Source: Singulisphaera sp. GP187
Lineage (GTDB): Bacteria; Planctomycetota; Phycisphaerae; Phycisphaerales; SM1A02
DNA length: 64,000 bases
Direction of reading: 5' to 3'
Assembly (NCBI GenBank): GCA_945869475.1
Contig: CAMBOV010000002.1
Span: 1 to 64,000 of the forward strand
A program made the translations under genes and the position numbers. Below, one piece after another: positions 32,978 through 41,392 of this stretch (position 1 is the stretch's first letter; each line of letters begins with the position of its first letter). The notes beneath the pieces were generated by a model. It was not told the DNA's origin. It saw only the letters and a program-made list of their open reading frames with translations, and searched no databases.

Positions 32978-35221
32978 CTAGCTCGTGCCTCTGAGTTCGA
33001 GTGCGTGCAGGTTCATGAGTGGTCCTCGCAGTTTTCCGCCCGTCTTAATTTCGATGATCGCTCGACCGGCACTCTCGACGTGCACTGCGCCAACGTCGAC
33101 TCCTTGAAAGTCAGCTGTGTCGGTTGTGGCTTTCGTGTTGCCCGTCAAGAGCACCTCACCCATCTGCACCAAAAAGTTCTGACCAGCGAGTTCGGATGGA
33201 CAGGCTTGCATCACGCGCACAGAGTAATCGCCAGGTTTGGTGAACTCGACGAGCCACCGCACCGAGTCGTTTGAGTCGATCCATCCCACAATTGCAGCTG
33301 GTGCGTCATCGACCTGCGCGAGCCGCAACGACGTTCCAACGATCTCGGCGTTCTTTGCCTCGAGGCGAATCAGTGAACCCAGCTGTCGCGTCACGATCCC
33401 ATTATCAAGAGGATTGATCAGCTTCATGGGCTCGGGATGCTCCTTCGCAGTCGCGACCATGCGCGTGATTGCTTCTTGCACCGTCGCCGAAGCGAGCGCA
33501 TACGACTTCGTGCGATCGGTTCGCGCGATATTCACGCCGATGACCCGCCCATCAAGATCAACCAGTGGCCCTCCCATCTGATCGGCACGCAGCGTCGTGT
33601 CATGCTGAATGACGGCGCCGAAACCACTCGAGCGGCGACTTGCAGGAAAGCGCGTGGACGATGGCGATGGACCCTGCTCAACGGGTCGCGGTGTGAGGCG
33701 CGCTCGCAAGACTTCTTCGCCATCTGCGGTCACTCGCACAACATTGATGATCTCTCCAGCCGCGTGACGGCGGACAACTTCGCCGAGTTGCGGCTGATTC
33801 TCGACCGTCGCCTCACCGATGCGCGTGATGAAATCTCCTGCGCGCACGCCAGCGCGCGCAGCCGATGTCGCAGGCGGCACAACCATCACAATGACTCCAG
33901 GTCTGTCGCCATGCGCCGCGCGCTCCTCTGGAGTGATCGGTCGAACGCGCACTCCGAGGTAGGGCGATGAGATGTCACTGCGTCCAGGTTGATAGGTGTC
34001 CAAGCTGCGCGCTCCAAATGCGAGTGGACTGCCATCACGTCCAACCGTGAAGAGCAGCGCTCCTGCAGCGGGCGAGACGTCGCGATCGAAGATCGGATCC
34101 TCAAGCACTTCAGAAACTTTAAGCAGCATGAGATCGAGCGGCGCATCCACAGCCATGCGCGTTGCCGAGACCGTCAGTCCATCGGCGAGGGCAACTGAAA
34201 CATCGGCGGATGTCATCCCAACTTCGGATGCCTTTGTGATGATGAAACCCTGCGAATCGGCGACCGTGCCGAAGCAGACGAGTCGATCGTCAACGAAGAC
34301 TCCGACCGTCATCATGATCGCGTCATCGACGACTGAGGCAATCGCTTGCAGAATCTTTGGGTCGGCCTTTCGCGGCGCGTTCTCAGCAGGCGGACCCGAA
34401 TCAACAATGCGCTGCCTGCTGCCCTCGTGTGGCCTTCCTTCGCGCTCGTTCTTTACATCTTCTCCCGTTGCGGCGCCCTGCTGCATGTCGCTCAAGTGCG
34501 ACTTCACGAAATCGATGGTCGTCGCCACATTGAACTCGGGTTCGGCGCCAGCGGTCGAGTTGATTCCGATGAGTCGCCCTTGCAAGTCGAAGACGCCACC
34601 GCCCGAATCTCCTGGCGAGAGTGGAGCATCCATGTAAATCGCAATTCCGTTTGCGCCGTTAAATCGACCCAGTCGCAAGATTGGCGGACGAAAGGGTTCT
34701 TTCTCGATGCCGAACGTGTGACCGAACGCGACGACCCAATCGCCTGGTGCGGTCGTTGACATCGATCCCACTTCTGCTGCAGTCACGTCGAGGCCCGTTG
34801 GATCGAACTTCACGACGCCACAATCTTCGGTGCCATTCCAGTGCAGGCCAGCGGTCCTGCCGGTGGTGGTGGTTCCGTTGGCAAAATAAATCTTCGCCTC
34901 AAGATCTGGCTGCTTGCAGACGTGGCCTGCGGTGAGAATCCACCCGTCCTTTGAGATGATCGTTCCGCTGCCAGACCCGGCCCCCGCTGGATCCATGATC
35001 TCGAGCCCGACACAGGCGTCGAGCACCTTCGCTCTCACGATTTGAATCTGCTTCTCGAGCGCCTTTGCGCTCGGCACATCTGTCATCGCGAAGGTCGCGC
35101 GCTGCTCGACCGACTTGGCCTGCGTGCTTCCATCGACCACCTGCCCATGGCAGATGCTCGCGACCGCACACGGAATGAAAACGCACGGAATGAAAGCAGA
35201 GAGGAGTGTCGCACGCCGCAC
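32978..35221 (-). CDS. Two-domain HtrA-like secreted protease: active domain plus PDZ-split pseudoprotease
   Basis: The 747-aa protein starts at a GTG with a signal peptide (about 1-26). The first trypsin-like domain (about 60-245) has a full triad: His100 (TAGHVC), Asp133 (GTEDCGVV) and Ser206 (SPGDSGGGV). The second, about 300-590, keeps the fold motifs CFGTVADSQGFIITKASEV and PLDLMLLKV (Asp363). It lacks the His, and its Ser is replaced by Met549 in DQMGGPLVDLDG. A PDZ domain (about 419-512, PYLGVRVRPITPEER onwards) sits between the two halves of this dead domain. Residues about 600-747 form a beta-rich C-terminal domain. Likely periplasmic quality control. It follows the kinase gene by 21 bases. 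Confidence 0.87.
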   Translation of the reverse strand: MRRATLLSAFIPCVFIPCAVASICHGQVVDGSTQAKSVEQRATFAMTDVPSAKALEKQIQIVRAKVLDACVGLEIMDPAGAGSGSGTIISKDGWILTAGHVCKQPDLEAKIYFANGTTTTGRTAGLHWNGTEDCGVVKFDPTGLDVTAAEVGSMSTTAPGDWVVAFGHTFGIEKEPFRPPILRLGRFNGANGIAIYMDAPLSPGDSGGGVFDLQGRLIGINSTAGAEPEFNVATTIDFVKSHLSDMQQGAATGEDVKNEREGRPHEGSRQRIVDSGPPAENAPRKADPKILQAIASVVDDAIMMTVGVFVDDRLVCFGTVADSQGFIITKASEVGMTSADVSVALADGLTVSATRMAVDAPLDLMLLKVSEVLEDPIFDRDVSPAAGALLFTVGRDGSPLAFGARSLDTYQPGRSDISSPYLGVRVRPITPEERAAHGDRPGVIVMVVPPATSAARAGVRAGDFITRIGEATVENQPQLGEVVRRHAAGEIINVVRVTADGEEVLRARLTPRPVEQGPSPSSTRFPASRRSSGFGAVIQHDTTLRADQMGGPLVDLDGRVIGVNIARTDRTKSYALASATVQEAITRMVATAKEHPEPMKLINPLDNGIVTRQLGSLIRLEAKNAEIVGTSLRLAQVDDAPAAIVGWIDSNDSVRWLVEFTKPGDYSVRVMQACPSELAGQNFLVQMGEVLLTGNTKATTDTADFQGVDVGAVHVESAGRAIIEIKTGGKLRGPLMNLHALELRGTS
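35170..35195 (-). repeat. 15-bp-period tandem repeat in HtrA-like signal peptide
   Basis: ACGGAATGAAA occurs at 35170-35180 and 35185-35195. On the coding strand this produces the repeated residues FIPC in the signal-peptide core (FIPCVFIPC). It parallels the five-residue duplication in the subtilase signal peptide. Confidence 0.7.
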
Positions 35222-35242
35222 CCACTTAGAGTAGCGAGCGAA

Positions 35243-36106
35243 CTAGATCGAAATGTTCGCGACCGTCTGCTCGAGTGCCCGCAGTTTCTGCGCGATCTTT
35301 TCCATCGAACGAGGACGGCGCTCGACTTCGAGAGCGAGACATTCCATCACGAGGTCAGAGAGTTCGCGATTAAGACCCGCGACGCGCTCGACTGGGTGAA
35401 CAGTGCCTGGAACAGTGTCAACGCTGCGCGGCTTGCTCGTCCCTGGTACGAGCACTGTCTCAGCATGGTCTCGCACAAGCGCGCGGTACATCGTCGCGCC
35501 AAAGTTGTAGACATCCGTTCGCTCCGTGATCGCGTGTTTGGCCGCCTGCTCTGGCGCCATGTAGCCGGGTGATCCCTGCGTGCGCAACTTAATCGTTCCG
35601 ATCGCACAGGACTGCCCAAGGTCGATGATCTTCGCAGTGCCAAGCACTCCCCACTCGCCAGGCATCATGATGTTGCCAGTCTTCATGTCGGCGTGGGCAA
35701 ATCCCTTTTCGTGGATGTGTGCGAGCCCCTCGGCGACCTCAGCAAACGTCCGAACATAGTCACGCAGCAACTGTGGGGGCTCTTCTTCGAGGGTCGCGGT
35801 ATCGATCATCTCGAGAACGAGTCCAACCTCAGTGACCTGCACGAGTGGACGCTCGCGCTTGAGTGCGATCGCCTTGCGAATCGCCCGGTGCGAAACGTGC
35901 CGAAGTGTGTTGTATTCGTTCTCGACTTGCTGGAGAAAGCGATCGTCTTTGTCGCCGCGGCTCTCATCGAAGATGACGTGCTTCAGCGCGTAGGTGTTCC
36001 CGGAGTCTCGGTCCTTGACCGCATACAACTTGCTACGAGCCCCCTCGCCCAAAAAGGCGACGACCTTGTAACCGAAGAGTTCATCTGCATACAACTTTGA
36101 GCTCAC
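35243..36106 (-). CDS. Soluble Ser/Thr protein kinase (Hanks type)
   Basis: The 287-aa protein is essentially a bare kinase domain. It has a Gly-rich loop LGEGARSKLYAV (19-30), Lys42 in YALKHV, HADMKTGN (catalytic Asp140, Asn145), a metal Asp162 in IIDLG (a DLG variant of DFG) and YMAPEQ. There is no transmembrane segment or sensor domain, unlike most planctomycete PknB-type kinases. The start is GTG at 36106. The gene heads a long run that continues through the HtrA-like protein, dCMP deaminase and on to kynB. Its substrates are unknown. Confidence 0.88.
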   Translation of the reverse strand: MSSKLYADELFGYKVVAFLGEGARSKLYAVKDRDSGNTYALKHVIFDESRGDKDDRFLQQVENEYNTLRHVSHRAIRKAIALKRERPLVQVTEVGLVLEMIDTATLEEEPPQLLRDYVRTFAEVAEGLAHIHEKGFAHADMKTGNIMMPGEWGVLGTAKIIDLGQSCAIGTIKLRTQGSPGYMAPEQAAKHAITERTDVYNFGATMYRALVRDHAETVLVPGTSKPRSVDTVPGTVHPVERVAGLNRELSDLVMECLALEVERRPRSMEKIAQKLRALEQTVANISI

Positions 36107-36339
36107 CTGCAGTGCTTCTTTCTTGGCTAGAAACAGACTTAATCTATAGATCCCACAGAATGGCGTCTACCCCACTGCGGACAAACGTCTTGTTCCGCGC
36201 CAAACACTGGCGCGACCCACACGAGACGCATCGGGAACTCCCGACATGATTGATAGTACGAAAATCGCCATTTCTACCCACACGAAAAATGGAATTATTC
36301 CAAAACACACGACCGCGAAGGCAAGGCTGCGCAAACTAC
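36107..36339. other. Intergenic region with 7-bp inverted repeat
   Basis: This 233-base gap is the longest non-coding stretch in the window. CGCGCCA (36196-36202) and TGGCGCG (36208-36214) form a perfect hairpin with a five-base loop, downstream of the amidase gene and upstream of the kinase. There is no T-run on the minus strand after it, so it is not a classical intrinsic terminator. The kinase promoter probably lies between the hairpin and 36107, but I cannot point to convincing -35/-10 boxes. Confidence 0.4.
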
Positions 36340-37074
36340 TCAGCGACGAATCTGCGCCTCAAACTCAGCGGCTGGAAAGTACTTGCCTGGGCTCTGTACC
36401 TTCGAGAGATCGGAGTGCAGATAGACCGCAGATCCGGGGATGCCCAATTGGTCTTGAAGTTCGCGCACGAGTGCAATGAGTTCTCGAACTTGTCGATCGG
36501 TGAAGGTGCGCTTGTTTCCATTGCCCACGAGACAGATGCCAATGGTTCGGCGATTGAAGAGGTCTGCATCGGTGACCGAGAGGCTGGCTTTGCTGATGCC
36601 TGTGCGAACTTCTGCCGCGCTTGCCGAGGCGACGTGTGCGCCTGGCAACTGACGATTCCAGCGGTATCCGACGTGAATCACGCCATCGGCGAGTCCCTGA
36701 CCGTTGCCGACGACGAAGTGGTATCCAAGGCCCGAGAGTCCCGCAGCGATGTGTTCGCGGTCGAGAGTGACGTCATCCCCTGCTGGTGTTGAAGAATGGT
36801 GAATGACGATGCCCGTCCACTGACCGGCGACGACTGAAGCGTCGCGCGGGGCGATCGGCGAGGAATCTGTGGCGCGGGCAACTCCCTGCACCGGTGCGTT
36901 GAGACTCATCGTTGCGAGGATCGCCGGTCGGGTCGCGATGAATTCGGCGGGCGCGCCGCTATCGCCCAGCAGCAAGACACCAGTGACCGCGGTCATGGCG
37001 CCCACAAAACACGCCCAAATGATCATTCGTCGTCGAGGTGTGCGAATCGTCGTGGTTGTCGTTGGCACGCTCAC
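36340..37074 (-). CDS. PGRP/amidase_2-like protein, membrane-anchored, zinc site altered
   Basis: The 244-aa protein has an N-terminal anchor (about 17-40) and a peptidoglycan-recognition/N-acetylmuramoyl-L-alanine amidase-like domain (about 85-240). The first zinc His is in IVIHHSSTP, the catalytic Tyr position in GLGYHFVVGNG, a GYRWNRQLPGAH loop follows, and the second His is in YLHSDLSKVQSPGKYFP. In T7-lysozyme-type enzymes a Cys lies eight residues after this His; here the position is Ser. The enzyme may therefore be binding-only or use another ligand. It is separated by 75 bases from the small lipoprotein gene upstream. Confidence 0.78.
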   Translation of the reverse strand: MSVPTTTTTIRTPRRRMIIWACFVGAMTAVTGVLLLGDSGAPAEFIATRPAILATMSLNAPVQGVARATDSSPIAPRDASVVAGQWTGIVIHHSSTPAGDDVTLDREHIAAGLSGLGYHFVVGNGQGLADGVIHVGYRWNRQLPGAHVASASAAEVRTGISKASLSVTDADLFNRRTIGICLVGNGNKRTFTDRQVRELIALVRELQDQLGIPGSAVYLHSDLSKVQSPGKYFPAAEFEAQIRR

Positions 37075-37149
37075 TGTGTGGTCACTCCGATCTTCTCTAT
37101 CGGAATCACAGCGATGGATCGTGAGAAAAATCTCTCAATCGGTCGAGAA

Positions 37150-37401
37150 TTACGTCTGCGGAGTGAGACGCGCGCGAAGCGCAGGCTGAGGATTACCAAA
37201 CTCATCGGGCACGACAAGTTGTTGATTCTGCTGTCGAAGCGCGTCGTAGGTCTCGAATTGTGAGCGCGCATTTTTCTCTGGAAACAAGGGCTTTTGGCAT
37301 CCACCAGCAAGAGTGCAGAGCAGCAGCACGGTGGTCGCCACCACGATGGGTTGGGCTCGCGCGTGGTAATGGGCTCTAGAAGTTGTGTGCGTCTCTGTCA
37401 T
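37150..37401 (-). CDS. Small lipoprotein
   Basis: The protein has 83 aa from the ATG at 37401. Residues about 18-35 are hydrophobic and end in the lipobox LAGGC. The mature part is about 48 residues, polar and Gln-rich (SQFETYDALRQQNQQL). No family is known. It starts seven bases after the stop of the larger lipoprotein gene and is probably co-transcribed with it and rex. The longer upstream reading of the frame overlaps that gene and is not needed. Confidence 0.6.
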   Translation of the reverse strand: MTETHTTSRAHYHARAQPIVVATTVLLLCTLAGGCQKPLFPEKNARSQFETYDALRQQNQQLVVPDEFGNPQPALRARLTPQT

Positions 37402-37408
37402 GGTTCGA

Positions 37409-38032
37409 TCACTTCTGATGGGTGAGTTCGTGCTGGGCTTCGATGGTGCGACCGGTGACTCCATCGGTGTATTTCAAGCGAGCTGTAACGCGTCCGGCGC
37501 ACGACCATCCATCGGCCGCGAGTGGAAGTTCGAATGTGTAGTGCGATCCCATGATGCCGCCTCGCCACGCACCGCTGACCTGGGTGGGTGAGTACGAACC
37601 TGTCGCGAGGGCGCGCGAGGTGCCGTCGGCATGCAGGTCGAAGATCGAAAGGTCGACCCGTCCAACAAGCTGAATGAACCGTCCGAGTGTGTCGGATGGC
37701 TCAACGTAGACCCTTGCTGTGCATAGGCTTGTGCGAATATCGGACTCAAAGTGGCTCGCCGATTCGATCGCAATACGGGCGAGCTTTGGGGTCGCTGCGA
37801 TCACTTCAGGATTGATGCCGGTGGTGAGTTGCGATTCTTTCGCAAGCGAGGCGAGTTGCGCCTCAAGTTGCGCGTTCTTCGCCTCGAGCGACGAGAGTTT
37901 CTCGCTGAGGTCACGCACTTGCACACGCAGTGGATCGTCCGACGTCGGTGTGAGAGCCACTGGATTGCATCCGCTCATCACGCCCGCGGCGGCCACGGTC
38001 AGCACGAACATCACGCCGCGAACGTTTCTCAC
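37409..38032 (-). CDS. Lipoprotein with coiled coil (unknown)
   Basis: The protein has 207 aa from a GTG at 38032 that overlaps the rex stop (GTGA). A signal peptide with lipobox VMSGC (Cys at about 22) is followed by a short coiled coil (VRDLSEKLSSLEAKNAQLEAQ). A beta-rich domain follows, with TARVYVEPSDTLGRFIQLVGRV and a conserved-looking GGIMGSHYTFELPLAADGW. Probably an outer-membrane or periplasmic lipoprotein; no function is recognised. An ATG at 38011 is the alternative start. Confidence 0.65.
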   Translation of the reverse strand: MRNVRGVMFVLTVAAAGVMSGCNPVALTPTSDDPLRVQVRDLSEKLSSLEAKNAQLEAQLASLAKESQLTTGINPEVIAATPKLARIAIESASHFESDIRTSLCTARVYVEPSDTLGRFIQLVGRVDLSIFDLHADGTSRALATGSYSPTQVSGAWRGGIMGSHYTFELPLAADGWSCAGRVTARLKYTDGVTGRTIEAQHELTHQK

Positions 38033-38712
38033 GCTGCTCCAATCTTCGCGAGCGGAGGATGATCTCCGCGCGAGATGTTCATCGCGAGTTGCTCGAGCGC
38101 GACACTCACATCGACGTTGGTCACACTCACCCCTTCGGTCACGGCGAGTCGCACTGGGGCGAAATTGAGAATGCCACGCACCCCTGCCGCGCACAGTTGT
38201 GACGCGACTTCTTGCGCGGCAGTGCGTGGCACGGCGAGCACCGCAATCGTGACGCGGTTCGTGCGAACACACTTGCGAAGCACGCTCATTGGCTGCACGA
38301 CGAACGCGCCGATCTTCTTTCCCACAACCCTCTCGTCACCATCGAGCACTGCGAAGATTCGAAATCCTTGCGAGGCGAATCCGCCATATCCCAAGAGCGC
38401 TCGCCCAATGTTTCCAGCGCCAATCAGCAGCGTCGACCACGGGCGGTCTGTTCCGATGACAGACCGAATCGCCGCAAGCAATGATGCGCAGTCGTAGCCA
38501 ACCCCAGCTTGACCACCCTCGCTTGTCCCTCCCACATGCACAACCCATGCGAGATCTTTTCGTACTTGCGCGCTCGAATATCCCAGCGCTTCGCCCAGCG
38601 CCCGCGAACTGACCGTGACCTCTCCGCTGGCGATCATCAGTTGGATCTCGCGCAGATAGAGGCTCAACCGATGAGCGGTTGGTCGCGGGATTTGGAGGTC
38701 ACTCGATGGCAC
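38029..38712 (-). CDS. rex: Redox-sensing transcriptional repressor Rex
   Basis: The 227-aa protein has an N-terminal winged helix (about 1-80), including RLSLYLREIQLM, VSSRALGEALGYSSAQVRKDLAW and the GGQAGVGY wing. A Rossmann NADH-binding domain follows with IGAGNIGRALLGYGGF and FAVLDGD, and then the C-terminal swapped helix. Rex represses respiration and fermentation genes at high NAD+/NADH-controlled affinity. I found no convincing Rex operator in the adjacent 28-base gap to metF. It is divergent from metF and co-transcribed with the two lipoprotein genes downstream. Confidence 0.92.
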   Translation of the reverse strand: MPSSDLQIPRPTAHRLSLYLREIQLMIASGEVTVSSRALGEALGYSSAQVRKDLAWVVHVGGTSEGGQAGVGYDCASLLAAIRSVIGTDRPWSTLLIGAGNIGRALLGYGGFASQGFRIFAVLDGDERVVGKKIGAFVVQPMSVLRKCVRTNRVTIAVLAVPRTAAQEVASQLCAAGVRGILNFAPVRLAVTEGVSVTNVDVSVALEQLAMNISRGDHPPLAKIGAA

Positions 38713-38740
38713 CTCGTGAGTCTAGTGCTAGAGTCTCGCC

Positions 38741-39649
38741 ATGCATCTCGTGGATGTCCTCGCGCGCGACTCGTTTACTGCGAGCTTCGAGTTTTTCCCT
38801 CCCAAGCAGTCGAGTGGATGGGATGCGCTCTTTGCATCGATCGTCGAGTTCGGCGCGCTGAAACCATCCTTCGTCTCGGTCACCTACGGGGCTGGCGGCT
38901 CGACGCGACAGTTCACCCATGATCTCGTCATGCGCATTCGAAACGAGACGGGGCTCGACGCAATGCCCCACCTCACCTGCGTGAACCACACCACGAGCGA
39001 GATCGACGAGATTCTCACGAGGTATGCGGCCGCTGGCGTCTCGAACATCCTTGCACTTCGCGGCGATGCACCTGCTGGAAGCGTCTCGACCTCGAGTGAC
39101 TTTGCGCACGCGAGTGATCTCGTGCGGGCGGTGCGCAGCTTTGCTGATCGCTCTGCGCATCCCGATGCGCGAGGATTCGGCATCGCCGTCGCTGGCTATC
39201 CCGAGGGGCATCCCCAAACTCCAAACACATTGACGCAGATGGACCACCTCAAGGCGAAATGCGAGGCTGGAGCAGATCTCATCATCTCGCAACTCTTCTT
39301 CGACAACCACGCATTTTTCGATTGGCGCGAGCGATGCGAACTGGCGGGCATCAAGACGCCAATTCTCGCGGGCATCATGCCGGTCACATCGATCGCAGGT
39401 CTCAAACGCATGGCAGATCTCGCGGGAGGAACACGCTTTCCAGCAGCGCTGCTGCGAGCGGTGAGACGAGCACAGGATGATCCCGAGGCAGTCGCTCGCG
39501 TTGGTGTGCACTGGGCCACTGAGCAGTGCCGCAGTTTGCTCGACCACGGAGTGCGCGGCATTCACTTTTACACTTTGAACAAGAGTGATTCAACGCGCAA
39601 GATCTATGAGAATCTCGGCGTGCGCTCAACCGACGCGCTTCGGCAGTGA
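38741..39649 (+). CDS. metF: 5,10-methylenetetrahydrofolate reductase
   Basis: This flavoprotein reduces 5,10-methylene-THF to 5-methyl-THF for methionine synthesis. The 302-aa TIM barrel shows SFEFFPPKQ (13-21), SVTYGAGGSTR, THLTC-like MPHLTCVNHT, NILALRGD, GYPEGHP and DLIISQLFFD. Length is normal for the bacterial form. It is a single gene, divergent from rex and convergent with the 572-aa gene. Confidence 0.94.
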   Translation: MHLVDVLARDSFTASFEFFPPKQSSGWDALFASIVEFGALKPSFVSVTYGAGGSTRQFTHDLVMRIRNETGLDAMPHLTCVNHTTSEIDEILTRYAAAGVSNILALRGDAPAGSVSTSSDFAHASDLVRAVRSFADRSAHPDARGFGIAVAGYPEGHPQTPNTLTQMDHLKAKCEAGADLIISQLFFDNHAFFDWRERCELAGIKTPILAGIMPVTSIAGLKRMADLAGGTRFPAALLRAVRRAQDDPEAVARVGVHWATEQCRSLLDHGVRGIHFYTLNKSDSTRKIYENLGVRSTDALRQ

Positions 39650-39673
39650 GCTGGTGTGGCGGATTTCGCGTGC

Positions 39674-41392
39674 TTAGGGCGCTGGCGCTGAAAGCCAGAT
39701 CACTCTCAACGCATGCGTGAGAACACCATCGGCTGGATCGCGTTCCATCAACGCGAGTCCCTGCTCGACGATCGTGCGGTCTGACAATTGATGACCAACG
39801 TATGCCGCGACGAGTCCATACTCACTGGCGTACTTCGAATCCACAGCGCGCTCGAGCGACTTTTTTGCGACTTCCGCCATGCGAGCTTGCGATCCAAGTA
39901 TTTCCATCCCGTAGCGCGTATCGATCATCTCAGGCCACTCTGTGAAGAGTCGCCGCAGAGATGCTGCGGCCGAAAGTTGAAGCCCCGCTGCAACTTGTGC
40001 ATTGCTCAGACCAGCCATCGGAAGTGGATGCGCCGGTGCGATCTGCGCAGCGGTTGTGAAGATCTTCTCTGCCGAGATGTACCGCCCATCGCGCATCGCC
40101 CGATCAGCGGTCTGCAGCATGATGTCGAGCGCCTCGCGCGTTCCCGCATCGAGTTGATTGAGCACTTCGCCATGCGCCAGAAGCAGATACGCCTCATCAC
40201 CGGTCAACTTGCGCAGCATCTTGACTGGCTCGCCCTTGCGTGGATCAACCAGCGCAGGTTGTGCGGGCTGGCTGGTTGCGCCAGAACCTGCAGCGCTCTG
40301 AGGAGTCGTCGGGATCTCGAGTGGATCGACCGCGCCGCGTGATCCAAGCAATCGATCGGTCTCGTCGATGGGTGTCGTTGGAGCGAGTTGCATACGAGCA
40401 CGCAAGTCTCCGAGCACTCCAACGGTGGTCTCGAGCGCGAGCTCTTCGTCCAACTTTTCTGCTGCAGTGAGCGCTTGCGCTCCTCGATAACGCTCAGCCA
40501 CCTTTGTCAGCAGACGGTCGTAAGGTGCGGTGACCTCGCGCCTCACTGGAACCGCCGGGGTGGCACCAGCTGCCTGCGCAGCACGCTTCACCCCAGGAGT
40601 TGGAGAGAGGTAGGAGCGCAGAATCTTCTCGCCGCTCGCGCGACCACTTCGAAAATCAGAACGCAGCAGCGCGCTGCTGTAGATGCCATGATTGAGCGAC
40701 TCAATGAAGTCATCACTCGGTGCGAGCAGCACTCCACTGAAGGGTGTCGCAAGGACTCGCGAGAAGCGATTGTCGCCCGTACGGATCATCCCCACTGACA
40801 CCGGTTGATAGCTGGTGACAAAGTCGCTCTGCGTCGCACCCTGCCGAGTCAAGAGGTCAAGTCGAACGCGATTGTTGTTCTCAAGTGTTCGCGAAGGCTG
40901 AACCACCAGGCCAGTATCGCGACCCGCGACCGTCCGTATCTGCGCGTTTTCTTTCGTGTTGCCAGGACGGCTCGAACTCGCATTGTTGCCAACAAAGTCC
41001 CTGCGAAACGCCGTCGCTCCCATACCTGTCGCCACACTGAACCGGTCGTTCATCGCAATGTTTGCGAGTGCATCCGCGCTCGTCGACGCCGAGTTTGCCC
41101 GAAACGCACGCGTCGAGTCTTCAGCGGTCGCTCCGCGAAAATCCTCGGCCGCCGTGTAGCCGACGCTTCCACGAAATCCGCGACCGTCCGCGACGTCGCC
41201 AGTCACCAACAGATTTCGAGATCGGTAGTCCTGCTTCGCTGCCGGCGCATTGATCGGAGCCCCCTGTTGAAGTCCGCGATCGAGTGCTGTGCCGCTGCCT
41301 CGGGCGAGATTGCCATCGAGTGCATTCTGTGACATCGTCAACGCGAGAAGCAGAGAGCTCAACATTTGCATCAAGTGTACAACCCTCATCAT
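39674..41392 (-). CDS. Secreted protein with C-terminal helical repeats (unknown)
   Basis: The 572-aa protein has a signal peptide (about 1-24), then a long low-complexity region rich in Ser/Ala/Arg/Asp with no clear fold (about 25-270), then a helical region. The last 200 residues contain TPR-like pairs (DIMLQTADRAMRDGRYISAEK, ASLRRLFTEWPEMIDTRY). No enzyme motif is seen. The start is uncertain: ATG at 41392 or 41389 gives the best signal-peptide n-region, while 41371 is an alternative. At 41392 the start codon overlaps that of the divergent gene. Confidence 0.62.
   Translation of the reverse strand: MMRVVHLMQMLSSLLLALTMSQNALDGNLARGSGTALDRGLQQGAPINAPAAKQDYRSRNLLVTGDVADGRGFRGSVGYTAAEDFRGATAEDSTRAFRANSASTSADALANIAMNDRFSVATGMGATAFRRDFVGNNASSSRPGNTKENAQIRTVAGRDTGLVVQPSRTLENNNRVRLDLLTRQGATQSDFVTSYQPVSVGMIRTGDNRFSRVLATPFSGVLLAPSDDFIESLNHGIYSSALLRSDFRSGRASGEKILRSYLSPTPGVKRAAQAAGATPAVPVRREVTAPYDRLLTKVAERYRGAQALTAAEKLDEELALETTVGVLGDLRARMQLAPTTPIDETDRLLGSRGAVDPLEIPTTPQSAAGSGATSQPAQPALVDPRKGEPVKMLRKLTGDEAYLLLAHGEVLNQLDAGTREALDIMLQTADRAMRDGRYISAEKIFTTAAQIAPAHPLPMAGLSNAQVAAGLQLSAAASLRRLFTEWPEMIDTRYGMEILGSQARMAEVAKKSLERAVDSKYASEYGLVAAYVGHQLSDRTIVEQGLALMERDPADGVLTHALRVIWLSAPAP

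Noticed and set aside
38713-38740. Rex operator between rex and metF
   Set aside because: The 28-base gap has no TTGTGAA-type half sites in inverted orientation.
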